A stretch of DNA of 64,000 nucleotides from an uncultured Pelagibacteraceae bacterium (GTDB taxonomy: Bacteria; Pseudomonadota; Alphaproteobacteria; Pelagibacterales; Pelagibacteraceae): assembly GCA_902629285.1 (NCBI GenBank), contig CACOQN010000004.1:43032-107031 (forward strand), in the 5' to 3' direction. The notes below the pieces were generated by a model that was not told the origin of the DNA, did not search any database, and worked only from the letters and a program-made list of their open reading frames with translations. Shown one piece after another: positions 25,437 to 34,173 of this stretch (position 1 is its first letter; each line of letters begins with the position of its first letter). Both the position numbers and the translations under genes were made by a program.

Positions 25437-25901
25437 CTAATTTTCTGTTTTAACTTCTTCTTGTTTTTCATCAAAAGCAGATACTAATGTATGCCAGGAT
25501 AATGTCGCACATTTAACTCTCATTGGGTATTGCTTTACCCCAGATAAGCACATCAACTTTGTTTTTTCATCCTCGTTTAAATTTTCAGATTTTAAATCTG
25601 GATTTTCTTTAATCATTCCTAGAAAATCTTCTACTATCTCCTTGGCTTCATGTTCATTTTTTCCTTTAATTAAATCAGTCATAATAGAAGCAGATGCCAT
25701 TGATATAGCGCACCCACTTCCTTCAAAAGAGGCATCTTCGACTATTCTTTGTCCATTTAATTTTAAATAAACATGAACATTGTCACCACATAGAGGATTG
25801 TTACCTTTTGCGTCTTTATTAAAGCCCTCTGTTTTTCTAAGATTTCTAGGATTCTTACCATGCTCTAATATAATTTCTTGGTAAAGTTCTTTTAAGTTCA
25901 T
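25437..25901 (-). CDS. sufU: SufU/IscU-type Fe-S scaffold or sulfur acceptor
   Basis: The 154-residue protein has Cys38 and Asp40 (NNPLCGDN), Cys64 (GSGCAISMAS) and Cys131 (VKCATLSW). The long insert between the second and third ligand cysteines is typical of SufU rather than classic IscU. SufU takes sulfur from SufS for the SufBCD scaffold. It overlaps sufS by four bases. Confidence 0.9.
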   Translation of the reverse strand: MNLKELYQEIILEHGKNPRNLRKTEGFNKDAKGNNPLCGDNVHVYLKLNGQRIVEDASFEGSGCAISMASASIMTDLIKGKNEHEAKEIVEDFLGMIKENPDLKSENLNEDEKTKLMCLSGVKQYPMRVKCATLSWHTLVSAFDEKQEEVKTEN

Positions 25902-27118
25902 TCTATATTAAATATTTTTTTACAATTATTTATTGATTCGTTTAATTGATCTAAATCATCCTTAGTATTATATATTCCAACTGATGCTCGAGCACTTGCA
26001 GGAATATTCAATTTATCATGTAAGATTTGACAACAATGATGTCCTGCTCTAATTGCTACGCCATCTTCATCTAATATGGTTGCTATATCATGTGGGTGAA
26101 CTCCCTCTAAAGTAAAAGATAACACCCCGCCTTTATTTCTTGGATTGCCGATAAGTTTTACTGAATTATTTTTTTTTAATAACTCTTGACCGTACTCAAC
26201 TAATTCAGCCTCATGCTTCATAATATTATCTATACCAATACTTTCTAAAAATTTTATTGAGTAATCAAAAGCAATTACTTGAGCAGTAGCCATAGTCCCT
26301 GCCTCATACTTATTAGGTAAATCTCCATAGGAAATACTATCTTTATTAACCTCGTTTATCATTCCTCCACCACCTTGATATGGGGGCAATTCCTCTAACC
26401 ATTTTTTCTTTCCATACAAAACTCCTAAGCCGGTTGGTCCATACATTTTATGACAAGAAATAGCATAAAAATCACAATCTAAATCTTGCACATCAAGCTT
26501 TAAATGTGGTGCGCCTTGGCATCCATCAACTACGACTATAATACCTTTGGAGTGCGCTAAATCAGTTATTTCTTTAACTGGTAAAATCGCCCCAGTCACA
26601 TTTGATAAATGAGTAATGGCAATTAATTTAGTGTTTGGTGTTATTTTTTTTTCAATTTCCTCTAAAGTAATTTCTCCTGCCTCATTAATCTCAGCAAAAT
26701 TAATTTTTATATTTTTTGACTTTCTTAAAAAATGCCAAGGCACATAATTAGAATGATGTTCTAGTTCAGTAATTAAAATTTCGTCTCCTTCCCTGAAAAA
26801 ATTTTGACCTAGAGTATTTGCTACTAAATTAAGAGCTTCTGTAGCCCCTTTTGTAAATACAATCTCATTTTGGTCTTTTGCATTGATATACCTTTGAACA
26901 GAGGTCCTAGTATTTTCGTATAAGTTGGTAGCAGCTACAGCAAGATAATGAACACTTCTTCCTACGTTTGAAAATTGTTTAGTATAAAATTCGTTAATTC
27001 TATCTACTACAACTTTTGGTTTTTGAGATGAATTTGCACTATCTAAATATACTAAATCATTATTTTGGATTTTTTCGTCAAAAATTGGAAATTCTTTTTT
27101 TATATGATTAATGTTCAT
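25898..27118 (-). CDS. sufS: Cysteine desulfurase SufS
   Basis: SufS is the pyridoxal-phosphate enzyme that releases sulfur from cysteine. The 406 residues include the PLP lysine Lys224 (SCHKMYGPTG), an HHSN segment at about 121-124 and the catalytic Cys362 in RAGHHCCQ. This is the group II loop, with an extra cysteine next to the usual one. It overlaps sufD by four bases and sufU by four. Confidence 0.94.
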   Translation of the reverse strand: MNINHIKKEFPIFDEKIQNNDLVYLDSANSSQKPKVVVDRINEFYTKQFSNVGRSVHYLAVAATNLYENTRTSVQRYINAKDQNEIVFTKGATEALNLVANTLGQNFFREGDEILITELEHHSNYVPWHFLRKSKNIKINFAEINEAGEITLEEIEKKITPNTKLIAITHLSNVTGAILPVKEITDLAHSKGIIVVVDGCQGAPHLKLDVQDLDCDFYAISCHKMYGPTGLGVLYGKKKWLEELPPYQGGGGMINEVNKDSISYGDLPNKYEAGTMATAQVIAFDYSIKFLESIGIDNIMKHEAELVEYGQELLKKNNSVKLIGNPRNKGGVLSFTLEGVHPHDIATILDEDGVAIRAGHHCCQILHDKLNIPASARASVGIYNTKDDLDQLNESINNCKKIFNIE

Positions 27119-28362
27119 TCTTTGATTCCAATCATATTTTTAATTAAGTTTTTGATTTCTGAGTCTGTTATTTTTTCTACTACATCTAATAAAAATCCAT
27201 TAATAAGTAGCTCTCTTGATTGCTGATAACTTAATCCTCTAGACATTAAATAAAATATAGACGCATCATTTAAACTGCCTGAAGCTGAACCATGAGAGCA
27301 TTTCACATCGTCAGCATAAATTTCCAATTCAGGCTTTGCATTAAATTCTGACTCTTTATTTAATAATATTGCTTTACTTAGTTGATAGCCATCTGTTTTC
27401 TGAGCTTGTGAGTTCACAAATATTTTTCCTTGATACACTGCTTTAGAACTATCTTCTAATACACTTTTGATTAATTGATAACTTTTTGTATTTTCGGTCA
27501 AATGATTTATAATTGTTCTAATTTCGTGGTGCTTATCATTTTTCAGTGAAAATATGCCATTAACAAAAGCTGATGAATATTTACCTTTTAAATTACAATT
27601 AACCTCATTCTTATAAAAATTTGATCCCGATGATAAAATAAATGTTTCTGATATACTATTTTTCTCTTGTTCAATATTATTAAAAGAATATTTTACATTT
27701 TTATTTTCAGATCTATCTACTTTATAATTTTTTAAAACTGCGTTTTCTTTCAAGTCAAAGTTATAAAATATATTCAAAAAATTTTTTTCAGAAGCTTCGT
27801 TGAATAAATCTATAATACGTAAAGAACTATCTTTATTTAGCTCGAAATCTAATCTAAGATTGATATTTTTTGACCATATTTTTGAATTACATGTATGATA
27901 AATAATTAATGGTTTTGATAATTGATAACCTTTTTTAACCAATATTTTAAAACATTTACTAGTAAAAGCATTATTTAAATCTGATAAAGAATTGTTATTA
28001 CTAAATTTATTAATAGTTTCAGATTGATCAATTATTTCTATTTGATTTTTCTTTTCATATTCAAAATCAATTTTTTCAATCCTTCCGTTTATGAAGACTA
28101 TTTTATTATGTTCTAATCCATCTACAAATACAGAGGTATCCACTTTATTAGTTGAAGTGTAATCACAATAAAAACTTAGTTCACCAATATTTTTTTTTAT
28201 TATTTGATTAAGATCTGAAAATTTCCAATCCTCTTCTTTTCTGTTTGGAAAACCTTTATCAATAAAGTTGTTAAGACTAAATTTTTTAATCTCAATATCT
28301 TTTTGAGATAAATTTAAATTTTTGATGATATTTTTAAAGTCTTTTTGTAGTTGTTCTTTCAT
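27115..28362 (-). CDS. sufD: Fe-S assembly scaffold subunit SufD
   Basis: SufD pairs with SufB on the SufC ATPase dimer to build Fe-S clusters. The 415-residue protein shows the N-terminal GFPNRKEEDWKFSDL helix and the C-terminal block YADDVKCSHGSASGSLNDASIFYLMSRGL split over the conserved Cys/His, as in the family. Its N-terminal half is variable, as usual. It abuts sufC. Confidence 0.92.
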   Translation of the reverse strand: MKEQLQKDFKNIIKNLNLSQKDIEIKKFSLNNFIDKGFPNRKEEDWKFSDLNQIIKKNIGELSFYCDYTSTNKVDTSVFVDGLEHNKIVFINGRIEKIDFEYEKKNQIEIIDQSETINKFSNNNSLSDLNNAFTSKCFKILVKKGYQLSKPLIIYHTCNSKIWSKNINLRLDFELNKDSSLRIIDLFNEASEKNFLNIFYNFDLKENAVLKNYKVDRSENKNVKYSFNNIEQEKNSISETFILSSGSNFYKNEVNCNLKGKYSSAFVNGIFSLKNDKHHEIRTIINHLTENTKSYQLIKSVLEDSSKAVYQGKIFVNSQAQKTDGYQLSKAILLNKESEFNAKPELEIYADDVKCSHGSASGSLNDASIFYLMSRGLSYQQSRELLINGFLLDVVEKITDSEIKNLIKNMIGIKE

Positions 28363-29097
28363 TTAATTAAAATTTTCATAACCTTTTTTTTCTAATTCTA
28401 AAGCTAATTCTGGACCTCCAGATTTTATAATTTTACCATCCATCAAAACATGAACAAAATCTGGCTTAATATAATCTAGTAATCTCTGGTAGTGTGTAAT
28501 AATTAAAAAAGAATTATTTTGATTTCTTAATGTGTTAACTCCATCTGCAACGATCTTTAAAGCATCAATATCTAGACCTGAGTCTGTTTCATCTAAAATT
28601 GACAATTTTGGAGATAACAATGACATTTGTAAAATTTCGTTTTTCTTTTTTTCACCACCTGAAAATCCAACATTTAATTGTCTATTTAATTTTTCTTCAT
28701 CAAATTTTAGTTGCTTCGATTTTTCTTTAACTAGTTTTAAAAATTCTATTGCATCCAGCTCTTTTTCACCTCTTGCTTTTCTAATAGCGTTTAAAGATGT
28801 TTTTAAGAAAATATTTGTATTAACACCGGGTATTTCTAATGGATACTGAAATGCTAAAAAAATACCTTTATGGGCTCTTTCCTCTGTTTCTAATTCAAAT
28901 AAATCTTTTTCCTCAAAAAGTACCTCACCAGAAACTTCATATCCTTTTTTTCCTGATAAAATATTTGACAGTGTGCTTTTTCCAGACCCATTTGGTCCCA
29001 TTATAGCATGCACTTCTCCAGGATTTATATTTAGAGAAAATCCTTTTAAAATTTCTTTATTATCAATTTTTGCATTTAATTGATTTATTTTTAACAT
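28363..29097 (-). CDS. sufC: Fe-S assembly ATPase SufC
   Basis: SufC is the ABC-type ATPase of the SufBCD complex. The 244 residues have Walker A GPNGSGKST, the SufC-type signature FSGGEKKKNEILQM, Walker B LSILDETDSGLD and switch ITHY. It sits between sufB and sufD with a one-base overlap and no spacer. Confidence 0.96.
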   Translation of the reverse strand: MLKINQLNAKIDNKEILKGFSLNINPGEVHAIMGPNGSGKSTLSNILSGKKGYEVSGEVLFEEKDLFELETEERAHKGIFLAFQYPLEIPGVNTNIFLKTSLNAIRKARGEKELDAIEFLKLVKEKSKQLKFDEEKLNRQLNVGFSGGEKKKNEILQMSLLSPKLSILDETDSGLDIDALKIVADGVNTLRNQNNSFLIITHYQRLLDYIKPDFVHVLMDGKIIKSGGPELALELEKKGYENFN

Positions 29098-30539
29098 TAT
29101 CCAACACTTCCCTCTAAACTAATTCCTACAAGTTTTTGTGCCTCTACAGCAAATTCCATAGGTAATTGTTGCAAAACTTCTTTACAAAAACCATTTACAA
29201 TTAATCCTACTGCCTCTTCTGGGTTTAATCCTCTTTGTTGACAATAATGTAATTGTTCTTCACTTATCTTTGATGTAGTTGCCTCATGGGCAATATTTGA
29301 CTCTGAATTTTTGTTTCTGATGTATGGCACCGTATGAGCTCCACATTTATTTCCCATTAGTAAGGAGTCACATTGTGTATAGTTGTTTGAATTTTGTGCT
29401 TTGGAGGATATGTCTACTAACCCCCTATAAGTCATATCAGAATTACCAGCTGAAATTCCTTTTGATATTATTTTACTTTTTGTATTTTTTCCAAGATGGA
29501 TCATTTTTGTACCTGTATCTGCTTTTTGGAAATTATTAGTTATAGCAATTGAGTAAAATTCACCAACTGAGTTATCTCCTTTAAGAATGCAACTTGGATA
29601 TTTCCAGGTAATTGCTGAACCAGTCTCAACTTGTGTCCAAGAAATCTTTGAGTTTTTTCCTTTGCACAAACCACGCTTGGTAACAAAATTATAAATCCCA
29701 CCTTTTCCATCTTTGTCTCCAGGGTACCAATTTTGAACTGTAGAATATTTTATTTCTGCATCATCTAGAGCAATTAACTCTACATTGGCTGCATGCAATT
29801 GATTTTCATCTCTCATTGGTGCTGTGCAACCTTCTAAGTAACTCACATAGCTACCTTTATCAGCAATAATTAGTGTTCTTTCAAATTGACCTGTGTTAGA
29901 TGCGTTAATTCTAAAATATGTGGATAACTCCATCGGACATCTCACACCTTCAGGAATATATGCAAAAGATCCATCTGTAAAAACTGCGGAGTTTAATGTT
30001 GCAAAGAAGTGATCTGTTGTTGGTATAACTGAACCTAGATATTTTTTTACTAACTCTGGATGTTTTTGAATTGCTTCAGATATTGGACAAAATATAATTC
30101 CATGTTTTGTTAGTTCTTCTCTAAATGTTGTTGCAACTGAAACTGAATCAAATACTGCATCTACAGCGATACCATTTAATCTTGCTTGTTCTTGTAAAGG
30201 AATACCTAATTTTTTATAAGTTTCTAAAAGTTTCGGATCAATTTCATCAAGACTTTTTGGTTTATTCTTCATACTTTTAGGTGCTGAATAATAATATAGA
30301 TCTTGATAATCAATCTTAGGATATTTCGGTTTTTGCCAATTTGGCTCTTTTAAAAGTTTAAACCTTTCAAATGCTTTAAGTCTAAAATTTAACATCCATT
30401 CTGGTTCTTTTTTAATTTTCGAAATAAATTTAATAACTTCCTCGTTTAATCCTTTTGGGGCCTTGATGTTTTCAATGTCAGTTGAAAATCCATATTTATA
30501 ATCTTTTAAATTATCTATCTCTTTTTGCCTATTATCCAT
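29097..30539 (-). CDS. sufB: Fe-S assembly scaffold SufB
   Basis: SufB is the main scaffold where the nascent cluster forms. At 480 residues it has the expected length and motifs: [41 protein letters not shown] and, near the end, [25 protein letters not shown] (conserved glutamates and cysteines). It is the first structural gene after iscR, abutting it. Confidence 0.96.
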   Translation of the reverse strand: MDNRQKEIDNLKDYKYGFSTDIENIKAPKGLNEEVIKFISKIKKEPEWMLNFRLKAFERFKLLKEPNWQKPKYPKIDYQDLYYYSAPKSMKNKPKSLDEIDPKLLETYKKLGIPLQEQARLNGIAVDAVFDSVSVATTFREELTKHGIIFCPISEAIQKHPELVKKYLGSVIPTTDHFFATLNSAVFTDGSFAYIPEGVRCPMELSTYFRINASNTGQFERTLIIADKGSYVSYLEGCTAPMRDENQLHAANVELIALDDAEIKYSTVQNWYPGDKDGKGGIYNFVTKRGLCKGKNSKISWTQVETGSAITWKYPSCILKGDNSVGEFYSIAITNNFQKADTGTKMIHLGKNTKSKIISKGISAGNSDMTYRGLVDISSKAQNSNNYTQCDSLLMGNKCGAHTVPYIRNKNSESNIAHEATTSKISEEQLHYCQQRGLNPEEAVGLIVNGFCKEVLQQLPMEFAVEAQKLVGISLEGSVG

Positions 30540-30965
30540 TTATAATCTATTTTCTTTATTATTTTGTATTAAATCCTCTAAACTTTTTTTTTCAAAAAAA
30601 CTATTAATATGATTTTCTAGTTCATCCCACAAATTATGGGTAATACATTTTGTTGCTCTTCCGTTGCATCCTTTCTTAGAATCTTTTTTACATTGAACTG
30701 TTTTTACTTTTTCATCTACAGCATTAAAAATATTTGTTAGTTTTATATCATTTGGATTTTTGCTTAAAACATAACCTCCTTGATTGCCTCTAATACTTTT
30801 TACAATATGGTTCTTTTTTAATTTTGAAAAAATTTGTTCTAAATAATCTAATGAAATACCTTGTCTTAACGATATATCTCTTAGCGATACTGGATTGATG
30901 TTATCAAACCTTGCTAAGTCAACAAGAGCCATTACTGCATATCTACCTTTAGATGTTAATTTCAT
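30540..30965 (-). CDS. iscR: Rrf2-family Fe-S regulator IscR
   Basis: This 141-residue winged-helix regulator senses cellular Fe-S status. It has the Rrf2 start MKLTSKGRYAVMALVDLA and cluster ligands Cys92, Cys100, Cys107 and His110 (QCKKDSKKGC to KCITH). That layout is the same as E. coli IscR, with slightly longer first spacing. It heads the suf operon. A strong IscR type 1 DNA site lies in its own promoter region, so autorepression is likely. Confidence 0.92.
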   Translation of the reverse strand: MKLTSKGRYAVMALVDLARFDNINPVSLRDISLRQGISLDYLEQIFSKLKKNHIVKSIRGNQGGYVLSKNPNDIKLTNIFNAVDEKVKTVQCKKDSKKGCNGRATKCITHNLWDELENHINSFFEKKSLEDLIQNNKENRL

Positions 30966-30995
30966 ATTTTACCCTTAAAATGGGAGTTTTTAATC

Positions 30996-31020
30996 ATACC
31001 TGACTAAATTGGTCAAGTTT
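30996..31020 (-). promoter_or_regulatory. Type 1 IscR-binding site in the iscR-suf promoter
   Basis: Read on the minus strand, this 25-bp site agrees with the E. coli type 1 IscR consensus (as I recall it) at 23 of 25 positions, with core halves TTGACC and AGTCAGGTAT. TTGACC also serves as a plausible -35 element and TATGAT (30993-30998) as a -10-like element inside the site. Its centre is about 43 bp before the iscR ATG. Bound [2Fe-2S]-IscR would block RNA polymerase. Confidence 0.8.
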
Positions 31021-31079
31021 AGAATAAAAAAAAAAATTCACATATTGTCGCTGACTTATGATAAAGCTACATTTTTTTT

Positions 31080-31098
31080 GAGAATAATTATCAATATC
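31080..31098 (+). promoter_or_regulatory. Fur-box-like sequence before hydrolase gene
   Basis: Fifteen of 19 bases agree with the classical Fur box (GATAATGATAATCATTATC). The site ends four bases before the hydrolase ATG at 31103, overlapping its ribosome-binding region. The A+T-rich background makes a chance match possible, and alphaproteobacteria often use other iron regulators. Confidence 0.3.
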
Positions 31099-31102
31099 AA
31101 TA

Positions 31103-31759
31103 ATGGATAATAAAATTTTAGAAATTTTCATACCCGGTCCTGCAGGAAGACTAGAAGCTAAATATTATAAGAGTAAAAAGAATACATCACCAATTGCTTT
31201 AGTATTACAGCCACATCCTCAATATGGAGGAACAATGAATAATAAAGTTGTAGTAGATACATTTCATACTTTTATGGAGAACGATTTTTCTGTATGTAGA
31301 GTAAATTTTCGAGGTGTTGGTAAAAGTGATGGTGAATTTGATAATGGTCAAGGCGAACTTGCTGATGCTGCAGCAGCCTTAGATTGGTTGGAAAGAGAAA
31401 ATTTTGACAATTCTCAATGTTGGGTTTCAGGATTTTCATTTGGATCATTAATTGCAATGCAATTATTGATGAGAAGACCCGAGATAAATAGATTTATTGC
31501 TATTTCACCGCAACCCAACGTTTATGATTTTTCTTTTTTATCTCCTTGTCCAACTTCCGGTTTAATTGTCCATGGTAAAAAAGATGAATTAGTACCGTTT
31601 GAATATATTTCAGAGCTAGATAAAAGATTAAGCGCACAAAAAGGTATAAAAGTTGAGTTTAATACAATATCTGAAGCAAATCACTTTTTTTCAAAAACAG
31701 GTGAATCTTTAATCAAACAATTGAATAAATATATAAAAAAAGAAACTGCACTTTACTAA
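31103..31759 (+). CDS. Alpha/beta hydrolase
   Basis: This 218-residue cytosolic alpha/beta hydrolase has the nucleophile elbow GFSFGS (about residue 113), an acidic residue in GKKDELVPFEY and a histidine in EANHFFS. The N-terminal LQPHPQYGGTMNNKV and NFRGVGKSDG are typical of a conserved proteobacterial small hydrolase group. The physiological substrate is unknown. It is divergent from iscR, sharing a 137-bp control region, and overlaps convergent anmK by four bases. Confidence 0.85.
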   Translation: MDNKILEIFIPGPAGRLEAKYYKSKKNTSPIALVLQPHPQYGGTMNNKVVVDTFHTFMENDFSVCRVNFRGVGKSDGEFDNGQGELADAAAALDWLERENFDNSQCWVSGFSFGSLIAMQLLMRRPEINRFIAISPQPNVYDFSFLSPCPTSGLIVHGKKDELVPFEYISELDKRLSAQKGIKVEFNTISEANHFFSKTGESLIKQLNKYIKKETALY

Positions 31760-32898
31760 AAATTTTCTACTAACTTTCCTCCAACTGAAAATTCATCACA
31801 TCCTGTAGTATTGTGAAAAGATATTGGTAAGTTTAAAAAAGATCTTATTGCTAAAAATCCAAATGCTTGGGACTCTATATAATCACCATTAAAATTATAA
31901 TTGTCTATAATTTCTAAATTAATTCTATTTCTATTTGTTAAATAATTTCTGACAGAATTAATTAAATAACTATTTTTTCTTCCTCCACCACAAACTAAAA
32001 ATTTGATAGTATTTTTTTTAGCAATATACTCTAACCCTTGTGCAATTAAATATGCTGTAAAATTTGTGATAGTAGAGCAACCATCTTCTAAAGATAAACC
32101 TCTTGCAAAAGAAACATCAAAATTTTTAATATCCAATGATTGAGAGTATGAATTGATTTTAAAATTATCTATTGCCTGATCTAAAATAAGTTGATTAATT
32201 TTTCCTGATTTTGCTAGCTCTCCATTATTATCATATTTTTTTTTCGAATTATTTCTAACCCATTCATCAATTAAACAATTACCAGGACCTATATCAAAAG
32301 CAGAGAGGTTATTTTGAAAATTATCTGAGTCATTGATAACTTTTGTAACATTTGCAACACCACCAATATTTAAGAAACCTATTGGAAATTTAATATTAAA
32401 ATTTTGATTAATTTTTTTTGATAAAATATAATGAAAGATTGGTGTTAAAGGTGCACCTTGACCATTATTTTGAATATCCGCTTGTCTAAAATCATATATG
32501 ACTTTTTTTTTCACTATTTGAGATAACAATTTACCATCTCCTAATTGATTAGAAGTTTTTTCATGTGGATTATGAAAAATTGTTTGACCATGAAAACCTA
32601 TTAGATCAACAGGATTTCTATATTTTTTTAATGATTGATTAACTGCATCAGCATGAAAAAGAGTTAAATTACGCTCTAATTCTCTTAATTTTTCTGAATT
32701 TTGCAAAAGATCTTTCTTTGTTAAAATTACATCTCTTAATCGAACTAATTGATCATGCAGATTTTTATCATACTCATAATAATCATCTAAAATGTTTGAA
32801 AATTCATCGTACCCATCTGAACTAATTATAGATAAATCAATACCATCCATGGATGTTCCACTCATTAGTCCAATTGCAGTATATAATTTTTTTTTCAT
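31756..32898 (-). CDS. anmK: Anhydro-N-acetylmuramic acid kinase AnmK
   Basis: AnmK recycles cell-wall anhydroMurNAc by phosphorylation and ring opening. The start at 32898 gives MKKKLYTAIGLMSGTSMDGID, the family N-terminus. The frame extends upstream to 32991, but that adds non-conserved residues overlapping tyrS. The 380 residues contain GFHGQTIFHNP, FDIGPGNCLID and CGGGRKN. It is divergent from tyrS with a 45-bp spacer. Confidence 0.92.
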   Translation of the reverse strand: MKKKLYTAIGLMSGTSMDGIDLSIISSDGYDEFSNILDDYYEYDKNLHDQLVRLRDVILTKKDLLQNSEKLRELERNLTLFHADAVNQSLKKYRNPVDLIGFHGQTIFHNPHEKTSNQLGDGKLLSQIVKKKVIYDFRQADIQNNGQGAPLTPIFHYILSKKINQNFNIKFPIGFLNIGGVANVTKVINDSDNFQNNLSAFDIGPGNCLIDEWVRNNSKKKYDNNGELAKSGKINQLILDQAIDNFKINSYSQSLDIKNFDVSFARGLSLEDGCSTITNFTAYLIAQGLEYIAKKNTIKFLVCGGGRKNSYLINSVRNYLTNRNRINLEIIDNYNFNGDYIESQAFGFLAIRSFLNLPISFHNTTGCDEFSVGGKLVENF

Positions 32899-32943
32899 TG
32901 ATATGTTTTTTAAAAAAAATTTGTATATTGTAACTATAAACTT

Positions 32944-34173
32944 ATGAATAAATTTTTGAAAGAATTTAAAGATAGAGGATTTTTCTATCAATGCACAAGT
33001 GAAGATGAATTATCTAAACAATTAGATGATAAAAAGATTAAAGGTTACATAGGTTTTGATTGCACAGCTGAAAGCTTACATGTGGGTAGCTTATTGCAAA
33101 TAATGTGTTTGCGACTACTTCAAAAAAATGGACATCGACCAATAGTTTTGCTTGGTGGAGGAACCACAAGAATTGGGGATCCATCTGGTAAGGATAAAAC
33201 TAGAAAAATATTAAGTGAAGAAGAGATTGAAAACAATATTAAAAATATCGAAAATATTTTAAAAAAATTTTTAGATAATGATAATCCAAATACAAAACCG
33301 ATATTTGTAAATAATTATAGTTGGCTTAAAGATTTAAATTATATTTCGTTTTTGAGAGATATAGGAAAACATTTCACAATAAATAGAATGTTAACATTTG
33401 ATAGTGTAAAACTTCGACTGGATAGAGAACAGTCGCTTAGCTACATGGAGTTTAATTATATGATTTTACAAGCATATGATTTTCTTGAATTAAATAAGAA
33501 AGAAAATTGTGTCTTACAAATTGGTGGTTCAGATCAATGGGGAAATATTGTTAATGGTGTTGAGCTTATAAAAAGATATTCTAATAATCAAACCTTTGGT
33601 TTAACAACTCCCTTAATTACATTAGCAACTGGTGCTAAAATGGGAAAAACTGAAAGTGGGGCTATTTGGTTGGATGAAAAATACTTATCAGCTTATGATT
33701 ATTGGCAGTTTTGGAGAAACGTAGATGATAGAGATGTAATTAAATTTTTAAAAATGTTTACTGAAATTGAAATTAAGGAAATAGAAACGATTAGAGATAA
33801 AGATATAAACGAATTAAAAATACTACTTGCTAATAAAACTACAGAAATGTTACATGGAAAAGAAGCTGCTAAAAATTCTGAACAAGCGGCAAAAGAAGCT
33901 TTTTCAGGAAAATCTCTTGGTGAAAACTTGCCAAAAGTAAATATTCATTCTAAAAAAATTGAGGAAAAAATTAATATAGTAGACCTTGTTTTGTTATCTC
34001 AATTAGAAAACTCAAAAAGTGAAATCAGAAGACTTGTCAAGGGGAAGGCTGTAAAAATAAATGACAGTGTTATTTCAGATGAAAAATTTAAAATCAATAA
34101 AGAGTTATTTAAAGATGATTATCTAAAACTTTCCCTTGGAAAAAAAAGGCATATTAAAATAATATTAGATTAA
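32944..34173 (+). CDS. tyrS: Tyrosyl-tRNA synthetase
   Basis: This 409-residue class I synthetase has the HIGH-type motif (LHVGSL), GGGTTRIGDPSGK, the tyrosine pocket YMILQAYDF, GGSDQWGN and KMGKT in place of KMSKS. An S4-like RNA-binding domain forms the C-terminus (LSQLENSKSEIRRLVKGKAV). It overlaps the convergent asmA-like gene by four bases. Confidence 0.96.
   Translation: MNKFLKEFKDRGFFYQCTSEDELSKQLDDKKIKGYIGFDCTAESLHVGSLLQIMCLRLLQKNGHRPIVLLGGGTTRIGDPSGKDKTRKILSEEEIENNIKNIENILKKFLDNDNPNTKPIFVNNYSWLKDLNYISFLRDIGKHFTINRMLTFDSVKLRLDREQSLSYMEFNYMILQAYDFLELNKKENCVLQIGGSDQWGNIVNGVELIKRYSNNQTFGLTTPLITLATGAKMGKTESGAIWLDEKYLSAYDYWQFWRNVDDRDVIKFLKMFTEIEIKEIETIRDKDINELKILLANKTTEMLHGKEAAKNSEQAAKEAFSGKSLGENLPKVNIHSKKIEEKINIVDLVLLSQLENSKSEIRRLVKGKAVKINDSVISDEKFKINKELFKDDYLKLSLGKKRHIKIILD

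Noticed and set aside
32899..32991. N-terminal extension of AnmK
   Set aside because: It overlaps the tyrS start on the other strand; MSGTSMDGID falls in its usual position with the start at 32898.
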